A stretch of 64,000 bases of DNA from Balaenoptera acutorostrata (lineage: Eukaryota > Chordata > Mammalia > Artiodactyla > Balaenopteridae): positions 37,059,641-37,123,640 of the forward strand of contig NC_080074.1 in NCBI RefSeq assembly GCF_949987535.1, read 5' to 3'. The translations under genes were made by a program, and so were the position numbers. Within the stretch, counting starts at the first letter, position 1. Each line of letters opens with the position of its first letter. Below the pieces are notes generated by a model that saw only the letters and a program-made list of their open reading frames with translations, did no database searches and was not told the DNA's origin. Shown one piece after another: positions 1 to 11,639 of this stretch.

Positions 1-673
1 CATGAAAAATAGTTACAAAAATGATTGCAAATCCTAAGGCATACATGGAAACTGAAAAACTTTAAAAATGGTGGGTCCCTCGCTTACCGTTTATCTACTA
101 AATATTACAAATTGTCTTCTGACCTAAAAGGACCAGTTCTTAAAACACAGGGGAAGTTTTCTGTTTTAAGGATTTATAATAAACCACAGCCACTGCTTAA
201 CCGTTTCTAAACTTCAATCGGTAAAGAGTGGTGTGTAAAGATAGGCCTAGGATTTTAATCCTACTTTCAGACCGGGAGTTGGAGATCCTTCAGTTCTTTC
301 TACAAAAAGTTTTACATCACTTTCTTAGTTTCTCACCTAACATTTGGCGCCTTTCTCAGCTCCCAAAACAAACATAATTGTTGGGTCAGAAAATTATTAA
401 GAAAACAGAGTTGTAAATGGTTATGTTGATAAACAGAAACACACATTATTTATGAAATTCATGTAGACCCTAACCCTACAGACATGTTGATATGAGATAC
501 AATTTAAAGTATACGAGGTTTTAAAAAAGTAAAACAAAAATTAGACAATCTGTGGCGTACTGAATAATTAATATCTCCTCACATATATCTTAGTATAGGA
601 TACCAGGCTAAACCCATATTTCAGTTAGCTATACTTACTACAGATTAAAAAAAAAAATTAAAACATAATATTA
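1..673. other. Unassigned AT-rich intronic sequence
   Basis: No repeat family, RNA gene or credible exon was recognised. The only open frame, about 60 codons at 25-210, has no ATG and no similarity I know. Confidence 0.5.
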
Positions 674-983
674 GGACTTCCCTGGTGGCACGGTGGTTAA
701 GAATCTGCCTGCCAATGCAGGGGACATGGGTTCCATCCCTGGTCCGGGAAGATCCCACATGCCACGGAGCAACTAAGCCCGTGTGCCACAACTACTGAGC
801 CTGAGTGCCACAACTACTGCAGCCACGTGCCTAGAGCCCATGCTCTGCAACAAGACACCGCAATGAGAAGACCGTGTGCTGCAACAAAGAGTAGCCCCTG
901 CTCGCCACAACTAGAGAAAAGCCTGTGCGCAGCAACGGAGACCCAACGTAGCCAAAAATAAATAAATTGAATTTAAAAAACCG
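674..983 (+). mobile_element. CHR-family tRNA-derived SINE
   Basis: It begins GGACTTCCCTGGTGGCACGG and has an A-box-like TGGCACGGTGG, a degraded B-box (GGGTTCCATCCCT) and an AATAAATTGAATTTAAAAAA tail. An 8-bp TSD, TAATATTA, flanks it at 666-673 and 984-991. The GACTTCC start and GTTAAGAATC motif differ from the other copies (GGCTTCC, GTTGAGAATC), so it belongs to a different and probably older CHR subfamily. Confidence 0.9.
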
Positions 984-2040
984 TAATATTAATTGCTACC
1001 TGTCCTCAAGGCCTACCTACCTAACTAAATGTATTAATAAATATACTACTTATGTGATATTTAAACAAAGGATAATGTAGGAATTTAATAATTGTTCTTT
1101 TTCCTTTTCTAGACAGCTATTAATCCTGAAATGTATTCTGTATTAATAGTAGGAAAATGCAACAATTAATGGAATAATGAAGGTTATTTTCTTAAAATTT
1201 ATTACTCCAGATGGTAGAGGGAAAAGGACATAATATTAGCTCTGGTAAAAAAGAAAGAAGGAAGGGAATGAAATCTATGCTGTCCACACAGAAACACAGA
1301 CGGACACTGACAAGAAGTCTACGTGATGAAGACAATGATACTCAATGGCCTAAGAGGACAGTTGACGTGCAATGTCCAGGGCAAAGCCTTCCAAGGTCTA
1401 TTAATGCCGAACACATCTCTGTGTTCATCAACAACAAAAAAAAGAGTAACATTAACTAACTGTGTAAAATCAAATATACAATTTTTCAAATATTTAAAAA
1501 CATTTCCTTATGCTTTAGGTAAGCTTTGCCACAGAACACAGACTTTGTAAGCAGCTTCCAAGATCACAAAACTACACGGAACACATAATTTCTAGTATTG
1601 CAAATGGTGACGGAAAGAATTCCTAAACGATCATTTTCTAACAGGAGGATTCAATCATATTAACATTCAGAAAAACAATAACACAGCATATTAGTAAGGT
1701 ATTTGCATAATTCCCTGCACTCTGTTCTCGACAGGCCATAGATCTCCATAGTCCAGGGTTACTGTTTTGCTGTGATAAAGCCTAAAACATTATGGAATGC
1801 GAATCATTTCGTATCTCTTTTTAAAGTGAATTTGAAAATCTGAACCAAAGTTGAAAGTACGTTATTATTATGCTATTTATATAGTAATCATTTGTTTGAA
1901 AGAGGGCCCAAAATTGATGGAAAATAGGGCAATAAGCATTTCAAATACATAGAACCAACATAAATAAGGAAACGAAGACATACTAGGTTTCTTCTAAATA
2001 ATTATCCAAAGAGCCTAAATCTATACGTTGTTGGGGGAAT
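984..2040. other. Unassigned AT-rich intronic sequence
   Basis: No repeat family or gene was recognised. Overlapping short open frames at 1211-1550 have low-complexity basic translations and look like chance ORFs. Confidence 0.45.
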
Positions 2041-2071
2041 AAGAAACAAACAAACAAACAAACAAACAAAA
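2041..2071. repeat. (AAAC)n microsatellite
   Basis: Six or so perfect AAAC units run together, followed by an A-rich end. Confidence 0.9.
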
Positions 2072-2400
2072 AGATGACCTTAACTGCTCCTCTTCCACCA
2101 GCTTCTTCTATTATTGCTCCCACCAGACCCTGGCTCCAGACTCTGAACTACTTCCGCTTCCCTTAGTGTAAGCTGCTGCTTCACATCCTTATTTGTCCTG
2201 AACCCTCAGCCTCTAAGGTTTCTCTGCCTTGTCCCACCCCAAGCTCCAGGCCTGTCTTGCCTACCTCTTGGACATCTTTCATTTTTATGCCCTAAAACAG
2301 TTCCTTCTTGGTGAATCCTTCTTTGACCACTATCCAATAGTGGTAGAACTGCTTATGATTTAAGTTCACTGTACTATGATTTACCATCTAAACTAGAGTA
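2072..2400 (+). repeat. Possible ancient L2 fragment
   Basis: The C+T-rich text, with blocks such as CTTGGTGAATCCTTCTTTGACC, resembles the sense strand of the LINE-2 3' region. It is highly diverged and no boundaries are visible. The following 2401-2873 shows nothing recognisable. Confidence 0.35.
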
Positions 2401-2873
2401 CTTAAAAGAGTGAAAGAGAATGGTATTGTCAACTGTGCTGGAACGAGGGGGAATAAACCAGAATTGTCCCAGTACCGCTGCCCCACTTACAGCATATGTG
2501 ACAGGCTGTTGATCTCAATCCTCTTGTCTTGATCACTATTGTGAAGTGAACTGTTTTACACAATAAGGCACTGAATCAGTTTTAGGAGAAGTGATCAATA
2601 CCAGCAAGTGAGCCAGAGGCGCTCTTCACTGAAGAATATAAAGGCCGACAGTTGCACCCACCAAGACAGAGCCAGATCCTGAAGTTCTGTGGGTAGGAGC
2701 TGCTACTGGGGCTCTGAGATTGAGGGTACCTCAGTCTGAGACACAATGGAGCTAGGACACTGCGAGGCGTGAAAGGTGTTAGAAAAGGAAAGCAAGAAAA
2801 CTTGAGAAGGGCAGGCACTTTGGAGAGTCCATCCACACTGGTGGATCCTGTAAGACCTGAAGGGTTGCCTTTG

Positions 2874-3058
2874 CCTGTGGTTCCCCAGCTTTAGAGCACA
2901 TCACAATCACCTGGAGGACTTGATAAAACAGAGAGCTAGGTCCCATCCCTAGAATTTCAGATGCGGCGGGTCTGGGGCAGAGCCTTAAAATTTGCAATTT
3001 TAAGAAGTTTCCAACTAAAGCGGATGCTGCCAGTGCCCACAGTTTGAGAACCAGTTGT
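2874..3058 (+). mobile_element. MER5A-like non-autonomous hAT DNA transposon
   Basis: Nearly the whole 190-bp family pattern is readable: TGTGGTTCCCCAGCTTTAG at the left end, ATCACCTGGAGGACTTG inside, GGTCTGGGGCAGAGCC in the middle, and the inverted terminal motif TTTGAGAACCA at the right end. It is an ancient eutherian element, immobile since before placental orders diverged. Confidence 0.88.
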
Positions 3059-4214
3059 CTTATGGAACAAGAAAATAAATGTTTTGCACCATGCTCGGGA
3101 CTCCATGTCTGGGATTGGCTACCAGTTAGACTGAACTTTTCTGGAAATCAACTGCATGCGGCATGCCCTTCCTCATATTACAGGCATAATGACCAGGTTA
3201 CACATACATGTGTAGCTAGAAATATATATGTGTATGAATAAGATATACTCATTACATACACGTTTACTCTCTCAAACTCGAAATAAGGAGATTTAAGAGT
3301 TTTATCCCTCATTTGCAGACTAGATCTCTGAGACATCACTTTTCTTTCAGATATAGTAGACAAACACATTCTTTGTGTTTGATACTTGAGTAGACTTTCA
3401 AATAAAGAAACCACAAAAATTTAAGTAAAACACATTTTGTTCTCCGGGGTGTATTGTGCTACCACACTTTATCATTATTTCTTTGGTTTGTAATTTGTCT
3501 TACCCAAGTTAATTATTATCATCTTATTTCATTTCTCCAATCAAAGGGAGAAAAAAACAAGATGAGAAACTGTAAAGAAAGAAAGAAAGAAAAAAGACGT
3601 TTGAATAGGAAAAAACAGAAGAGGATATAAAAAGAGAAAGCATTCTCTAGAGGTCCAGATACAAAGAGTGTAAGTCTCCTCACAGGCTAACATGGGAAAA
3701 GGGGAAAAGCAGTCAACAGTTTTGGATTCAACTGTTTCAGCATTAAAGGGATACCACTTCTTCTCTGGACAATTCTCTAACTGAACAATTTGAATTACTT
3801 GGTAGATTTTTACCAACATATCAATATGACAAGCCTGTGAAGATCAATCTTTCATTAATTCCTGGATTTAAAAAGCTGTCTGAAAGGTAGAAATCCATAA
3901 AATTGTAAGCTGGCCTTAAGCCGTAGGCTCAAATACTGCTTAAAAGTTCTGCATAAAAACTCCCTAGCTTAGTGGAACTGTCATTTCTTACTAAAATACT
4001 ATGAAAAATTCACTCTTATGATCAATGCTACTAAATTAAGGAGATAAAATGATCTGTAATAAGTGTCATAATGATCCAATACTCTTTAGTAAAAAATCAT
4101 TCATATATAGCTTTAAAAATGGTCAAAGGCAAATGAAAATCTTGTTTATAAAATAACAGCTAGAACATATAGCATTTGCATTAAAATAGTTCCCCTTAGA
4201 GAGGACATCAGATT
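3059..4214. other. Unassigned intronic sequence
   Basis: Apart from a short (GAAA)n run near 3578-3592, no repeat family or exon was recognised. Confidence 0.45.
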
Positions 4215-4223
4215 AGCAAAATG

Positions 4224-4534
4224 GGGGCTTCCCTGGTGGCGCAGTGGTTGAGAATCTGCCTGCCAATGCAGGGGACACGGGTTCGAGCCCCGGTCTGGGA
4301 AGATCCCACATGCCACGGAGCAACTGGGCCCGTGAGCCACAATTACTGAGCCTGCTCGTCTGGAGCCTGTGCTCCGCAACAAGAGAGGCCGCGACAGTGA
4401 GAGGCCCGCGCACCACGATGAAGAGTGGTCCCCACTCGCCGCAACTGGAGAAAGCCCTCGCACAGAAACGAAGACTCAACACAGTCATAAATAAATAAAC
4501 AAAAGAACGTGAATTTCTTTAAAAAAAAAAAAAA
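4224..4534 (+). mobile_element. CHR-2-like SINE with perfect TSD
   Basis: It is a full-length copy with head GGGCTTCCCTGGTGGCGCAG, B-box GGGTTCGAGCCCC and an ATAAATAAAC plus poly(A) tail. A 9-bp TSD, AGCAAAATG, flanks it at 4215-4223 and 4535-4543. CpG-rich motifs survive, so it is a relatively young insertion. Confidence 0.95.
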
Positions 4535-4579
4535 AGCAAAATGTATCCAGAATTGTCTTACTTCTACTGATACCACCCT

Positions 4580-5030
4580 GTCTCAAACCGTCTTCTCCCC
4601 CGGGATTACAGCAATAACTTCCTAATGGGTCTCCACACTTCTGCCCTTGGTTCTACAGGGTATTCTCAGCACAGCAGCCAAAGAGATCCTGTCAGATCCC
4701 GTCATTCTACAGTTGACTCAGGGAAAGTGAAAGTCATTACACTGGACTACGTTGCCTGATATGACCAGCACGGGGCTCTCCCCCCCAGTCTCTACTACTA
4801 TGAGGTTCTCTGACCTCATCTCCTTTGCCTTCTACTACTCTCCCCCTTGGTTACTTAATTATATTAGCCTCTTGCTGTTCATCTAACACACCAGAGTAAC
4901 AAAGACCCATGCTCCACAGTCTTGCCATTCCCTCTACCTGGAATGCTCTTCCCCCAGATATCACAGTGGCTCACTCTCTTACTTCCTGGCACATGGTGGG
5001 GATTTAATAAATACATATTCAATAGCAGGA
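4580..5030 (+). repeat. L2 (LINE-2) 3' fragment
   Basis: It shows characteristic sense-strand L2 text: ACTTCTGCCCTTGGTTC, then CCTCTACCTGGAATGCTCTT followed by CCCCCAGATATC, ending with a GGGGATTTAATAAATA-type 3' end. It is diverged and fragmentary, as expected of an ancient mammalian repeat. Confidence 0.75.
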
Positions 5031-7617
5031 CTGAATTAACTAATCATATTGCTTCATCTTCCAGAGCAAGCTAGAACCTAGTTAGCCCAGGTCACCAGGC
5101 ACTTGCCTATTCATAGCCTCTCATCTCACAGTGATTTTTAGGCAGGGCTGCAGTGAATGGCCACACATGCTGGGCACTGCACAATTCTCAAGGGTGCCAT
5201 TCACAATGATGTCTCTATGAATGTGTCTCTTGGACTTGCGCAACATGGTGGCCGTGGCCGTGGTTTTAGAGCTTTGAATTTTCCTCGGAATACAACAAAT
5301 GATCCAGACATCAATTATACCTTCAGAGATATCTTAATTCCAGAACAGTTCAAACTACCTAAGGTGGCTAAAATTTATTATATTCCATTGTACTATGGAA
5401 TCACTTGAACGGTTTGGGAAAAGAAGAAACTGTAGGTTAAAGTATCCAACCCAAGATATGTACATTGTGTCTTGTATAAACAAGATATGGGGGATATGAA
5501 GATAAATGCAACATTTATCCTTGGAGTAGTTCCCATCTAGCAGAGGAAAGAGGAGATTATGGAGATAGTTTAATTAGTTTAACTATAAAACGGATATAAA
5601 TTTGAAAAGGGAGGTGTGCAAGGTATCAAGCTAAGTGCATCATTTCTGGATGGAGGTGGATTGTTTGGCTTTGTTCAACTTATAATCAAATTTAAATATA
5701 CATAAAGGGCACAAGTAAGTGAATTTTTACAAAGTGACTATGGTCATATATTCAGAAGCCAGATCAGGAAAAAGAACATTAGTCGTATCCAGAAGCAATT
5801 ATCTATACCTGAGGGCTTTTCCCAAAGATTCAGATGACTGGAACAAGGAAAAAGCCATAGTGGAAGGATTTGGGCAGATGCTTTTGGTGACATCTAATGA
5901 TAACAAGAAGAGTGGGTAAAGTGGAGCTGAGGTGAGCCCTTCATGGGCTGTTTCTATTAGGGGAGGTGAGTAATGCATTCCTGGTAAGACAGCGTGGGTG
6001 ATAACCCAATGGTCAGGATTCAGATGAGCTGTTGAAAAGAGAGTCTGCTGAAGACAGGCTACTTGTTAATGTGTGCTCATTATGCCTGGGAGAAGTAAAA
6101 TTATGGAGGAGAATCTTCTCTCTTGCTTCTCGGAAGGGAAGCTTGCTGAATGTCTGAGTGAGGCACGCTCTCACTCTTCAAACCAATCTCTCCCCCGTGC
6201 CCTTCTATGAGTTTTGTAGCTTTATGTTTTTGTGCGTTGGCCGCCTGAGTTAATAAAAGCTCTGGTTTACTGAGACAGACTCAGTGTGATAAATGTGCCA
6301 GTTACTGGCTAAAAAACAGGTGGGCCGGGGAAACAAGGAAAAGGACGCCCAGTGGCTCAATCTGGACTGCTCACTTTGAGGCTGGAAGGCCCTGGATCTG
6401 TCCGTAAGATCCAGGGACATGGATGAGGCCAAGAATTTGCCCTGAATTGGACAGGTGGCATGAAAGGTGTCCAGTGCAAAGGAGAGTAGAAGAACAGCAG
6501 GCCAGGGCTCTGTACTCACCTGAAAAGGAGGTCAGGAAGGTTAGCATTGCTTTATTGCATTTATTTCTCCCCTGACTCTTTCCAGAAGGGTTATGAAACT
6601 GATGGAGTTATGAAGACTGTCAGACGGGGAATGGGAATTAGCGGGGAGCAAGGAAGAGAAGAGAGGAGACTGGGGAGGAGTTGAAGAGCTCAGAGAGAGC
6701 GGAGGAGCGGGGGAAGGGGCACGGAGGGGGAAGCAACCCAATCCCATTATAAGTTTAAGTAATACACAGATTCAATAGAGATCAAGTGTGCTTCATCAAG
6801 AATGAGACGTTCATGCTAAGACTTGAAACAATCTGAGTTTCATCACCTAAAGATGAAGAGAAAGACATAACTAAATGAGGGGTACAACCTAATCAAAGAC
6901 AGAGGTAAGCAGCTTCACTTTGTTCTGGGATATTGTGTAACCTGAGACAAAGCAGCTGTAAGGAAAGAGATGGGGCGGACAGAGGACTCAAACGCAGACA
7001 CCGAAGTCACTACAGAAAGGAACATGCCTCTGAGACTAAGTTAAGGCAGGCGGTAATGAGAATGGAGAGAGGTGGTCAAAGAGCTTACATCCTCTTCCTA
7101 AGAAGAGCTCAGAGTCTTCTCACTGTGCTCCACACCATCTCTAAGGGCTTTGTGGAGGTATTCACTTACAGATGCATCCACGAAGGCATGGAGGAGTCAA
7201 TGGCAGGGTACACGAACGTACCTTTGGGAACAACTGTTTTAATTAAGCAGAGGCAGAATGCAAACAAGAATCTCCCAAGTGCATTCGGTCACTAAATCAA
7301 ATAGCTAAGACTGGAAAAACAGTCTCTGTCTCTGTCTCTTTCCTCCCCACCCTTTCTTTCCCTGTTCCCAATTACTTGTAACTTATAATCTTCTTTCTTC
7401 TTATAAGCAATTATTCCCTTTCTCTCTGGTCCTGTCTGCACGTTGACAGGTAAGGATTTATTCTTTTTCTTAATTCCTAGGTTTTTATTCTGTCTCCTCT
7501 TCCCCTAATTTCTGTCCCTTATTTATATATATCTTATTCAAAAATTTTTCTATACAATTCATTCATTCCAGGACATTAGTATGGTTTCCACTATAATTTT
7601 AAAAGAATAAATGGCCA
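5031..7617. other. Unassigned intronic sequence, possibly with an old LTR near 6.2 kb
   Basis: No gene was recognised. Around 6225-6262 the text TGTGCGTTGGCCGCC followed by GAGTTAATAAAAGCTC looks like the R/poly(A) part of an LTR, but no TG...CA ends or TSD could be placed. Open frames at 5157-5408 and 6933-7295 have no recognisable similarity. Confidence 0.35.
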
Positions 7618-7790
7618 TTATTACAACTTACTGAGCATTTATTACATGCTAGTTATTTTATGAAATTGTAAGTGAATCCTCACAACTTGAGGCAGTAGCA
7701 ATCATCTCCAGATTGAGAAACTGAGCAGCAGAGAGGCTAGCGGAAGGTGGAACATGCTCAAGGAGATACTCAGCAGTAGGGCTGGGTGTG
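7618..7790 (-). repeat. MIR SINE, antisense
   Basis: It has the antisense MIR pattern CTGAGCATTTATTACATGCTAG, TGAATCCTCACAACTTGAGG and GAGAAACTGAGCAGCAGAGAGG in the expected order. It is diverged. Confidence 0.7.
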
Positions 7791-7932
7791 CCTCATTCCA
7801 AAATCCATGATCTGCCGTCCAAAATCCAGTGCATTTTCTGTGCCCTAATCCAAAACTTAATTCAGTTCTCGTCATCTTGCTTTTATAGCTTTTTGAGTCC
7901 TACACAAAATCTTCAAAAGAATATATGTAAAT

Positions 7933-8295
7933 TGTTGCTATGGTCTGAATGTCTGTGCCTTCCTCCCATTCATATGCTGAAATCCTAACCCCCAAAGTGA
8001 TGGTATGTGGAAGTGCGGCCTTTGACAGGTGCTTAGCTCGTGAGGGTGGGACCCTCATGAATGGGATCAGTGCCCACATAAAAGAGACCTCAGAGAGCTC
8101 CCTTTTCCCTTCCACCACAGGAGAACACAGAGAGAAGATGGCTGTAAATGAGGAAGGGGGCCTCACCAGCACCAAATCGACCTGAGCATGATCTTGGGTC
8201 TTTCAGCCTCTAGAACCGTGAGGAATAAATTTCTGTTGTTCATAAGCCATGCAGTTTATGGTATTTTGTTATAGCAGCCCTAGTGGACTAAGACA
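7933..8295 (+). mobile_element. MLT1-type LTR (ERVL-MaLR), solo
   Basis: The element runs from TGTTGCTATGGTCTGAATG through ATATGCTGAAATCCTAACCC, CATAAAAGAGACCTCAGAGAG and the AATAAATTTCTGTTG polyadenylation region to GGACTAAGACA. This is the complete MLT1 LTR layout. There is no internal MaLR sequence next to it. It is an ancient, inert endogenous retroviral LTR. Confidence 0.88.
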
Positions 8296-8303
8296 AGAAC
8301 TTA

Positions 8304-8605
8304 GGGGCTTCTCTGGTGGCGCAGTGGTTGAGAATCTGCCTGCCAATGCAGGGGACATGGGTTCGAGCCCTGGTCTGGGAAGATCCCACATGCCGTGCAG
8401 CAACTAGGCCCGTGAGCCACAACTACTGAGCCTGCGCGTCTGGAGCCTGTGCTCCGCAACAAGAGAGGCCGCGATAGTGAGAGGCCCGTGCACCGCGATG
8501 AAGAGTGGTCCCCGCTTGCCGCAACTAGAGAAAGCCCTCGCACAGAAACGAAGACCCAACACAGCCATAAATAAATAAATAAATAAATTTATATTTAAAA
8601 AAAAA
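8304..8605 (+). mobile_element. CHR-2-like SINE inserted at the edge of the MLT1 LTR
   Basis: It is a full-length copy with B-box GGGTTCGAGCCCT and an (ATAA)n/poly(A) tail. A perfect 14-bp TSD, AAGACAAGAACTTA, lies at 8290-8303 and 8606-8619. The TSD includes the last six bases of the MLT1 LTR, so the LTR terminus is duplicated on the far side. Confidence 0.95.
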
Positions 8606-8754
8606 AAGACAAGAACTTAACTGTACCTTTTTCTTAGCAAAATAAGATTTAGTCACAAATGATTTAAACAAGGTAGATTCTATTCCCATGCAAAAAAATG
8701 GAAGCAGAGATAAGAAAAGGAAAGAGTAAAACCAACTGAAAGCCAGTCTATCCT

Positions 8755-8860
8755 CCCTTAGTCATTCTTTTATTGAACAAAATATTGACTGATCACCTTC
8801 TTCATGTGAGGTATTGTGTTCAGTGCTGGAGAAAGGCCACCTGGTTATTTTCAAGATTCT
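8755..8860 (-). repeat. L2 3' end fragment, antisense
   Basis: TCATTCTTTTATTGAACAAA, then GAGGTATTGTGTTCAGTGCTGG, is the reverse complement of the L2 3' end. The flanking 8620-8754 and 8861-9237 show nothing recognisable. Confidence 0.6.
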
Positions 8861-9237
8861 CTGGTTTTGAGCCTCAGGTTCCTCACTTTTTAAACAAGGA
8901 TAACCTCACTGTGTTATCAGAAGGAATAAACAAGGCAGCATGAACAAAACTGCCCAGGGTGGGGGTTGGTGCCTTGCCTCCTGTCTTTTCTTTTCACTCC
9001 CCTCTACTTAAGCTCCTTCCCTCCATCTGCCCCTTTCAGGCTCTTTCCCTGCCTTGATGACCTCAAGCTGCCCTTCCTTCCTGAGGCTTTCAAGTACATG
9101 ATTATGAGAGCTCCGTGGGTTTCTCCACCAGCAGTCCTCCAAAATCTCAGCATTCTGGATCTGTGTCACCTTTGAAGACCCACCAGGCTCATATTTCCTA
9201 AGAGTGAATCTTTGAAAGCACCAGGCAAACCATAAAA

Positions 9238-9440
9238 ATATCATGGGCTGGAGATCAGACTAGGTTCAAATCCTTGCTCTTCCAAGTTACTCTGCGTAAG
9301 GGCCTTCGATATGTCACTTACACTCTTGATACCTTAAATCTTGCATCTGTAAAACAGGGATAATGTTATTTTAATCTAACAGGGTTAGATTACTGGAGTG
9401 ACAAACCGTGCATAAAAGCATCCAGCACTGGGTCAGAAAT
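9238..9440 (+). repeat. MIR SINE
   Basis: Sense MIR blocks are in order: GGTTCAAATCCTTGCTCTTCC, CTTGCATCTGTAAAACAGGG and CATAAAAGCATCCAGCACTGG. Confidence 0.8.
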
Positions 9441-9682
9441 GTAACTGTTTGACACTGAGATTCCATAATAAGAGTACTAGCATTAATGGATACATATGTG
9501 CCTGGCATGACACCAAGCACTTTCCTTTATGTAAATTCTGAAAACTCTGGAGTCAGGCCACGCCATATTACTTGAATTGATTTAATCATTCTAGTACTGT
9601 GAAGCATCTTATAATCCTTGTATATTTTATAACAATAGTATGCATTTCTTTTTTGAAATATAATAAATATAATAAAACTTGG

Positions 9683-10001
9683 TGGGCGCTATGGTCTAAA
9701 TGTTGAAATCTTAACTCCCAAGGTGAGGGCATTAGTAGGTAGGGCCTTTGGATGGTGATTAGGTCATGAGGGCTCTGAGATTTGTGTTCTCATAAAAGAG
9801 GCCTCAGAGAGCTCCCTCATTTCTTCCACCGTGCAAGTATACAAGGGGAAATCTGCAACCCAGAAGAGGGCCCTCACCAGACCATGTTGGCAGCCTGATC
9901 TCAGAATTCCAGCTTCCAGAACTGTGAGAAATAAATTTCTGTTGTGTATAAGCCACTCAGTCTGTGGTATTTTGTTACAGCAGCCTGAATGGACTAAGAC
10001 A
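9683..10001 (+). mobile_element. MLT1-type LTR (ERVL-MaLR), second copy
   Basis: It runs from TGGGCGCTATGGTCTAAATG to TGGACTAAGACA and shares the MLT1 motifs (GAAATCTTAACTCCCAAGG, CATAAAAGAGGCCTCAGAGAG, GAAATAAATTTCTGTTGTG) with the copy 1.4 kb upstream. It lacks some internal blocks of that copy. The DNA between the two contains an independent MIR and L2, not MaLR internal sequence, so they look like separate solo LTRs. Confidence 0.85.
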
Positions 10002-10024
10002 GTGAGCCAGACCTCTGTCATTTT

Positions 10025-10135
10025 GGAATCTCAGAAGCATGGTATTATGAGCATCTTCCATACGGGGAAATGGGAGCGCTGAGAGGTAAAGACATTTGCT
10101 TACAGCTGTACTACTAACAAGGGGCCATTTGTATG
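10025..10135 (-). repeat. MIR fragment, antisense
   Basis: GGGGAAATGGGAGCGCTGAG followed by AGGTAAAGACATTTGC and ACAGCTGTACTACTAAC is the antisense MIR core. It may be the continuation of MIR-like text at 9478-9560, split by the MLT1 insertion. The following 10136-10317 shows nothing recognisable. Confidence 0.55.
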
Positions 10136-10333
10136 ACAATGGTGCCAGGCTGCGGGATGCCTGATTGCTATCACCACAATGAGTTGTATTTTAAATGTGT
10201 TTTATGAAAAATGCTTATAAAGCTCAAGTATACACTGCATAGGGGTTATAGATTGATATACTATGTACTTAATATATTAAGAGTTTTAGTTGTACTATGA
10301 AAACTAAAATTTTATACAAAGTGTTCATATTTT

Positions 10334-10630
10334 CTTTTTTTTTAAATTAATTAATTAATTTATTTATGGCTGTGTCGGGTCTTCATTTCTGTGCGAGGGC
10401 TTTCTCTAGTTGTGGTAAGCGGGGGCCACTCTTCATCGCTGTGCGCAGGCCTCTCACTATCGCGGCCTCTCTTGTTGCGGAGCACAGGCTCCAGACGCGC
10501 AGGTTCAGTAGTTGTGGCTCACGGGCCCAGTTGCTCTGCGGCATGTGGGATCTTCCCAGACCAGGGCTCGAACCCGTGTCCCCTGCATTGGCAGGCAGAT
10601 TCTCAACCACTGCGCCACCAGGGAAGCCCC
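10334..10630 (-). mobile_element. CHR-2-like SINE, antisense, with 16-bp TSD
   Basis: It is a reverse-oriented full-length copy, from a T-rich tail (TTAATTAATTTATTTATGG) to CCACCAGGGAAGCCCC. A perfect 16-bp TSD, AAAGTGTTCATATTTT, lies at 10318-10333 and 10631-10646. It is in the same orientation as TMTC2 transcription. Confidence 0.95.
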
Positions 10631-10646
10631 AAAGTGTTCATATTTT

Positions 10647-11129
10647 AAGTAGCATTTTATATTATACTTTCTATAAAAGGTTATTGGAAATGAAATTTAA
10701 AAGGCCAATAAGTAGTAGATTCAAAATAATAAATATTATATGTATACAAAATTCTTACTTATTCTCCTTCCTCAAAAGAAAATTCAGATAGAACCAAGAA
10801 TGGAATATTCATCATAAATGCATGAATTCCATAAAGACTTCTCCTTCTTATTTTCAAGTCTTTTATGGCTTCAGAATAAAAAGGTAAAAAACAACAGAAG
10901 AACAAAGACCACCTCATCATTCACTGAAGCTTGGACCTTAAATGAGTTGTCCATGTTTGACAAGGTAAATAGAAATAGTCTTCTACTTCTAAATGTCCCG
11001 AATGATAATAAAAGGTGAGCGATTCCCAACTTTCAGTGTATCTGATACATATTGTATCATCCACCAATAAAGCATCCATGGATGTAAAATATCTGTGTTC
11101 ATCTCTTACACTGACATAGAGTTGATGAC
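10647..11129. other. Unassigned AT-rich intronic sequence
   Basis: No repeat family or exon was recognised. Confidence 0.45.
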
Positions 11130-11345
11130 AGTGCAACACAGCAGTCAGGAGTGTTCTGGTTCAAATGCTGCCTCTATACTAAATGGCACTGAAATATTAG
11201 GTAATCTACCTTACAGCTTGATGACCTCACCTTCCTCATTGTAAAATGGAGACAGGTAACCTCATCACCTGGCTTTTGTGGGGATTAAATGCGAATTTCT
11301 CAGGACACAAAAGCACTTAGTAAATGTTTGTACTGTTATTATATT
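11130..11345 (+). repeat. MIR SINE
   Basis: TTCTGGTTCAAATGCTGCCTC, TCCTCATTGTAAAATGGAGAC, GTGGGGATTAAATGCGAA and CACTTAGTAAATGTTTG appear in order, covering most of a MIR in sense orientation. Confidence 0.85.
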
Positions 11346-11639
11346 TGATGAATTCATCATGGAAATACAGTATTTAAAGAGAATTCAGACAAGATGCCTT
11401 GCTCTACTTTTTATTCCTTTCTCACTTAATTTTTGTCTTAAGTTTTACATGTTGAGTTCTGTTAAATAATTTTTGGATAATTATTTGGTTACTATAATAA
11501 TTTTCCTATCTTTTCTACAGACTATCTGAGCAATAGATTAAGATGCTTGTACTTTCACATTTTGCTAAAGAATTTAGTCCTTCCAAAACTAATGTGCTCA
11601 TTAAAGAAAACATAAAATAGAAAACATTAAGCCTGTTCC

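Noticed and set aside
4213..4498. Open frames of 75-105 codons on both strands within CHR SINE copies (also near 8.3, 10.4, 22.2, 26.5, 46.5 and 62.1 kb)
   Set aside because: They recur wherever the SINE occurs and translate its tRNA-derived body; they are not genes.
5157..5408. 83-codon open frame as a processed pseudogene
   Set aside because: No family similarity, poly(A) tail or TSD could be found.
7933..10001. The two MLT1 LTRs as the ends of one MaLR provirus
   Set aside because: The intervening 1.4 kb holds an unrelated CHR SINE, L2 and MIR, and no MaLR internal sequence or primer-binding site was seen.
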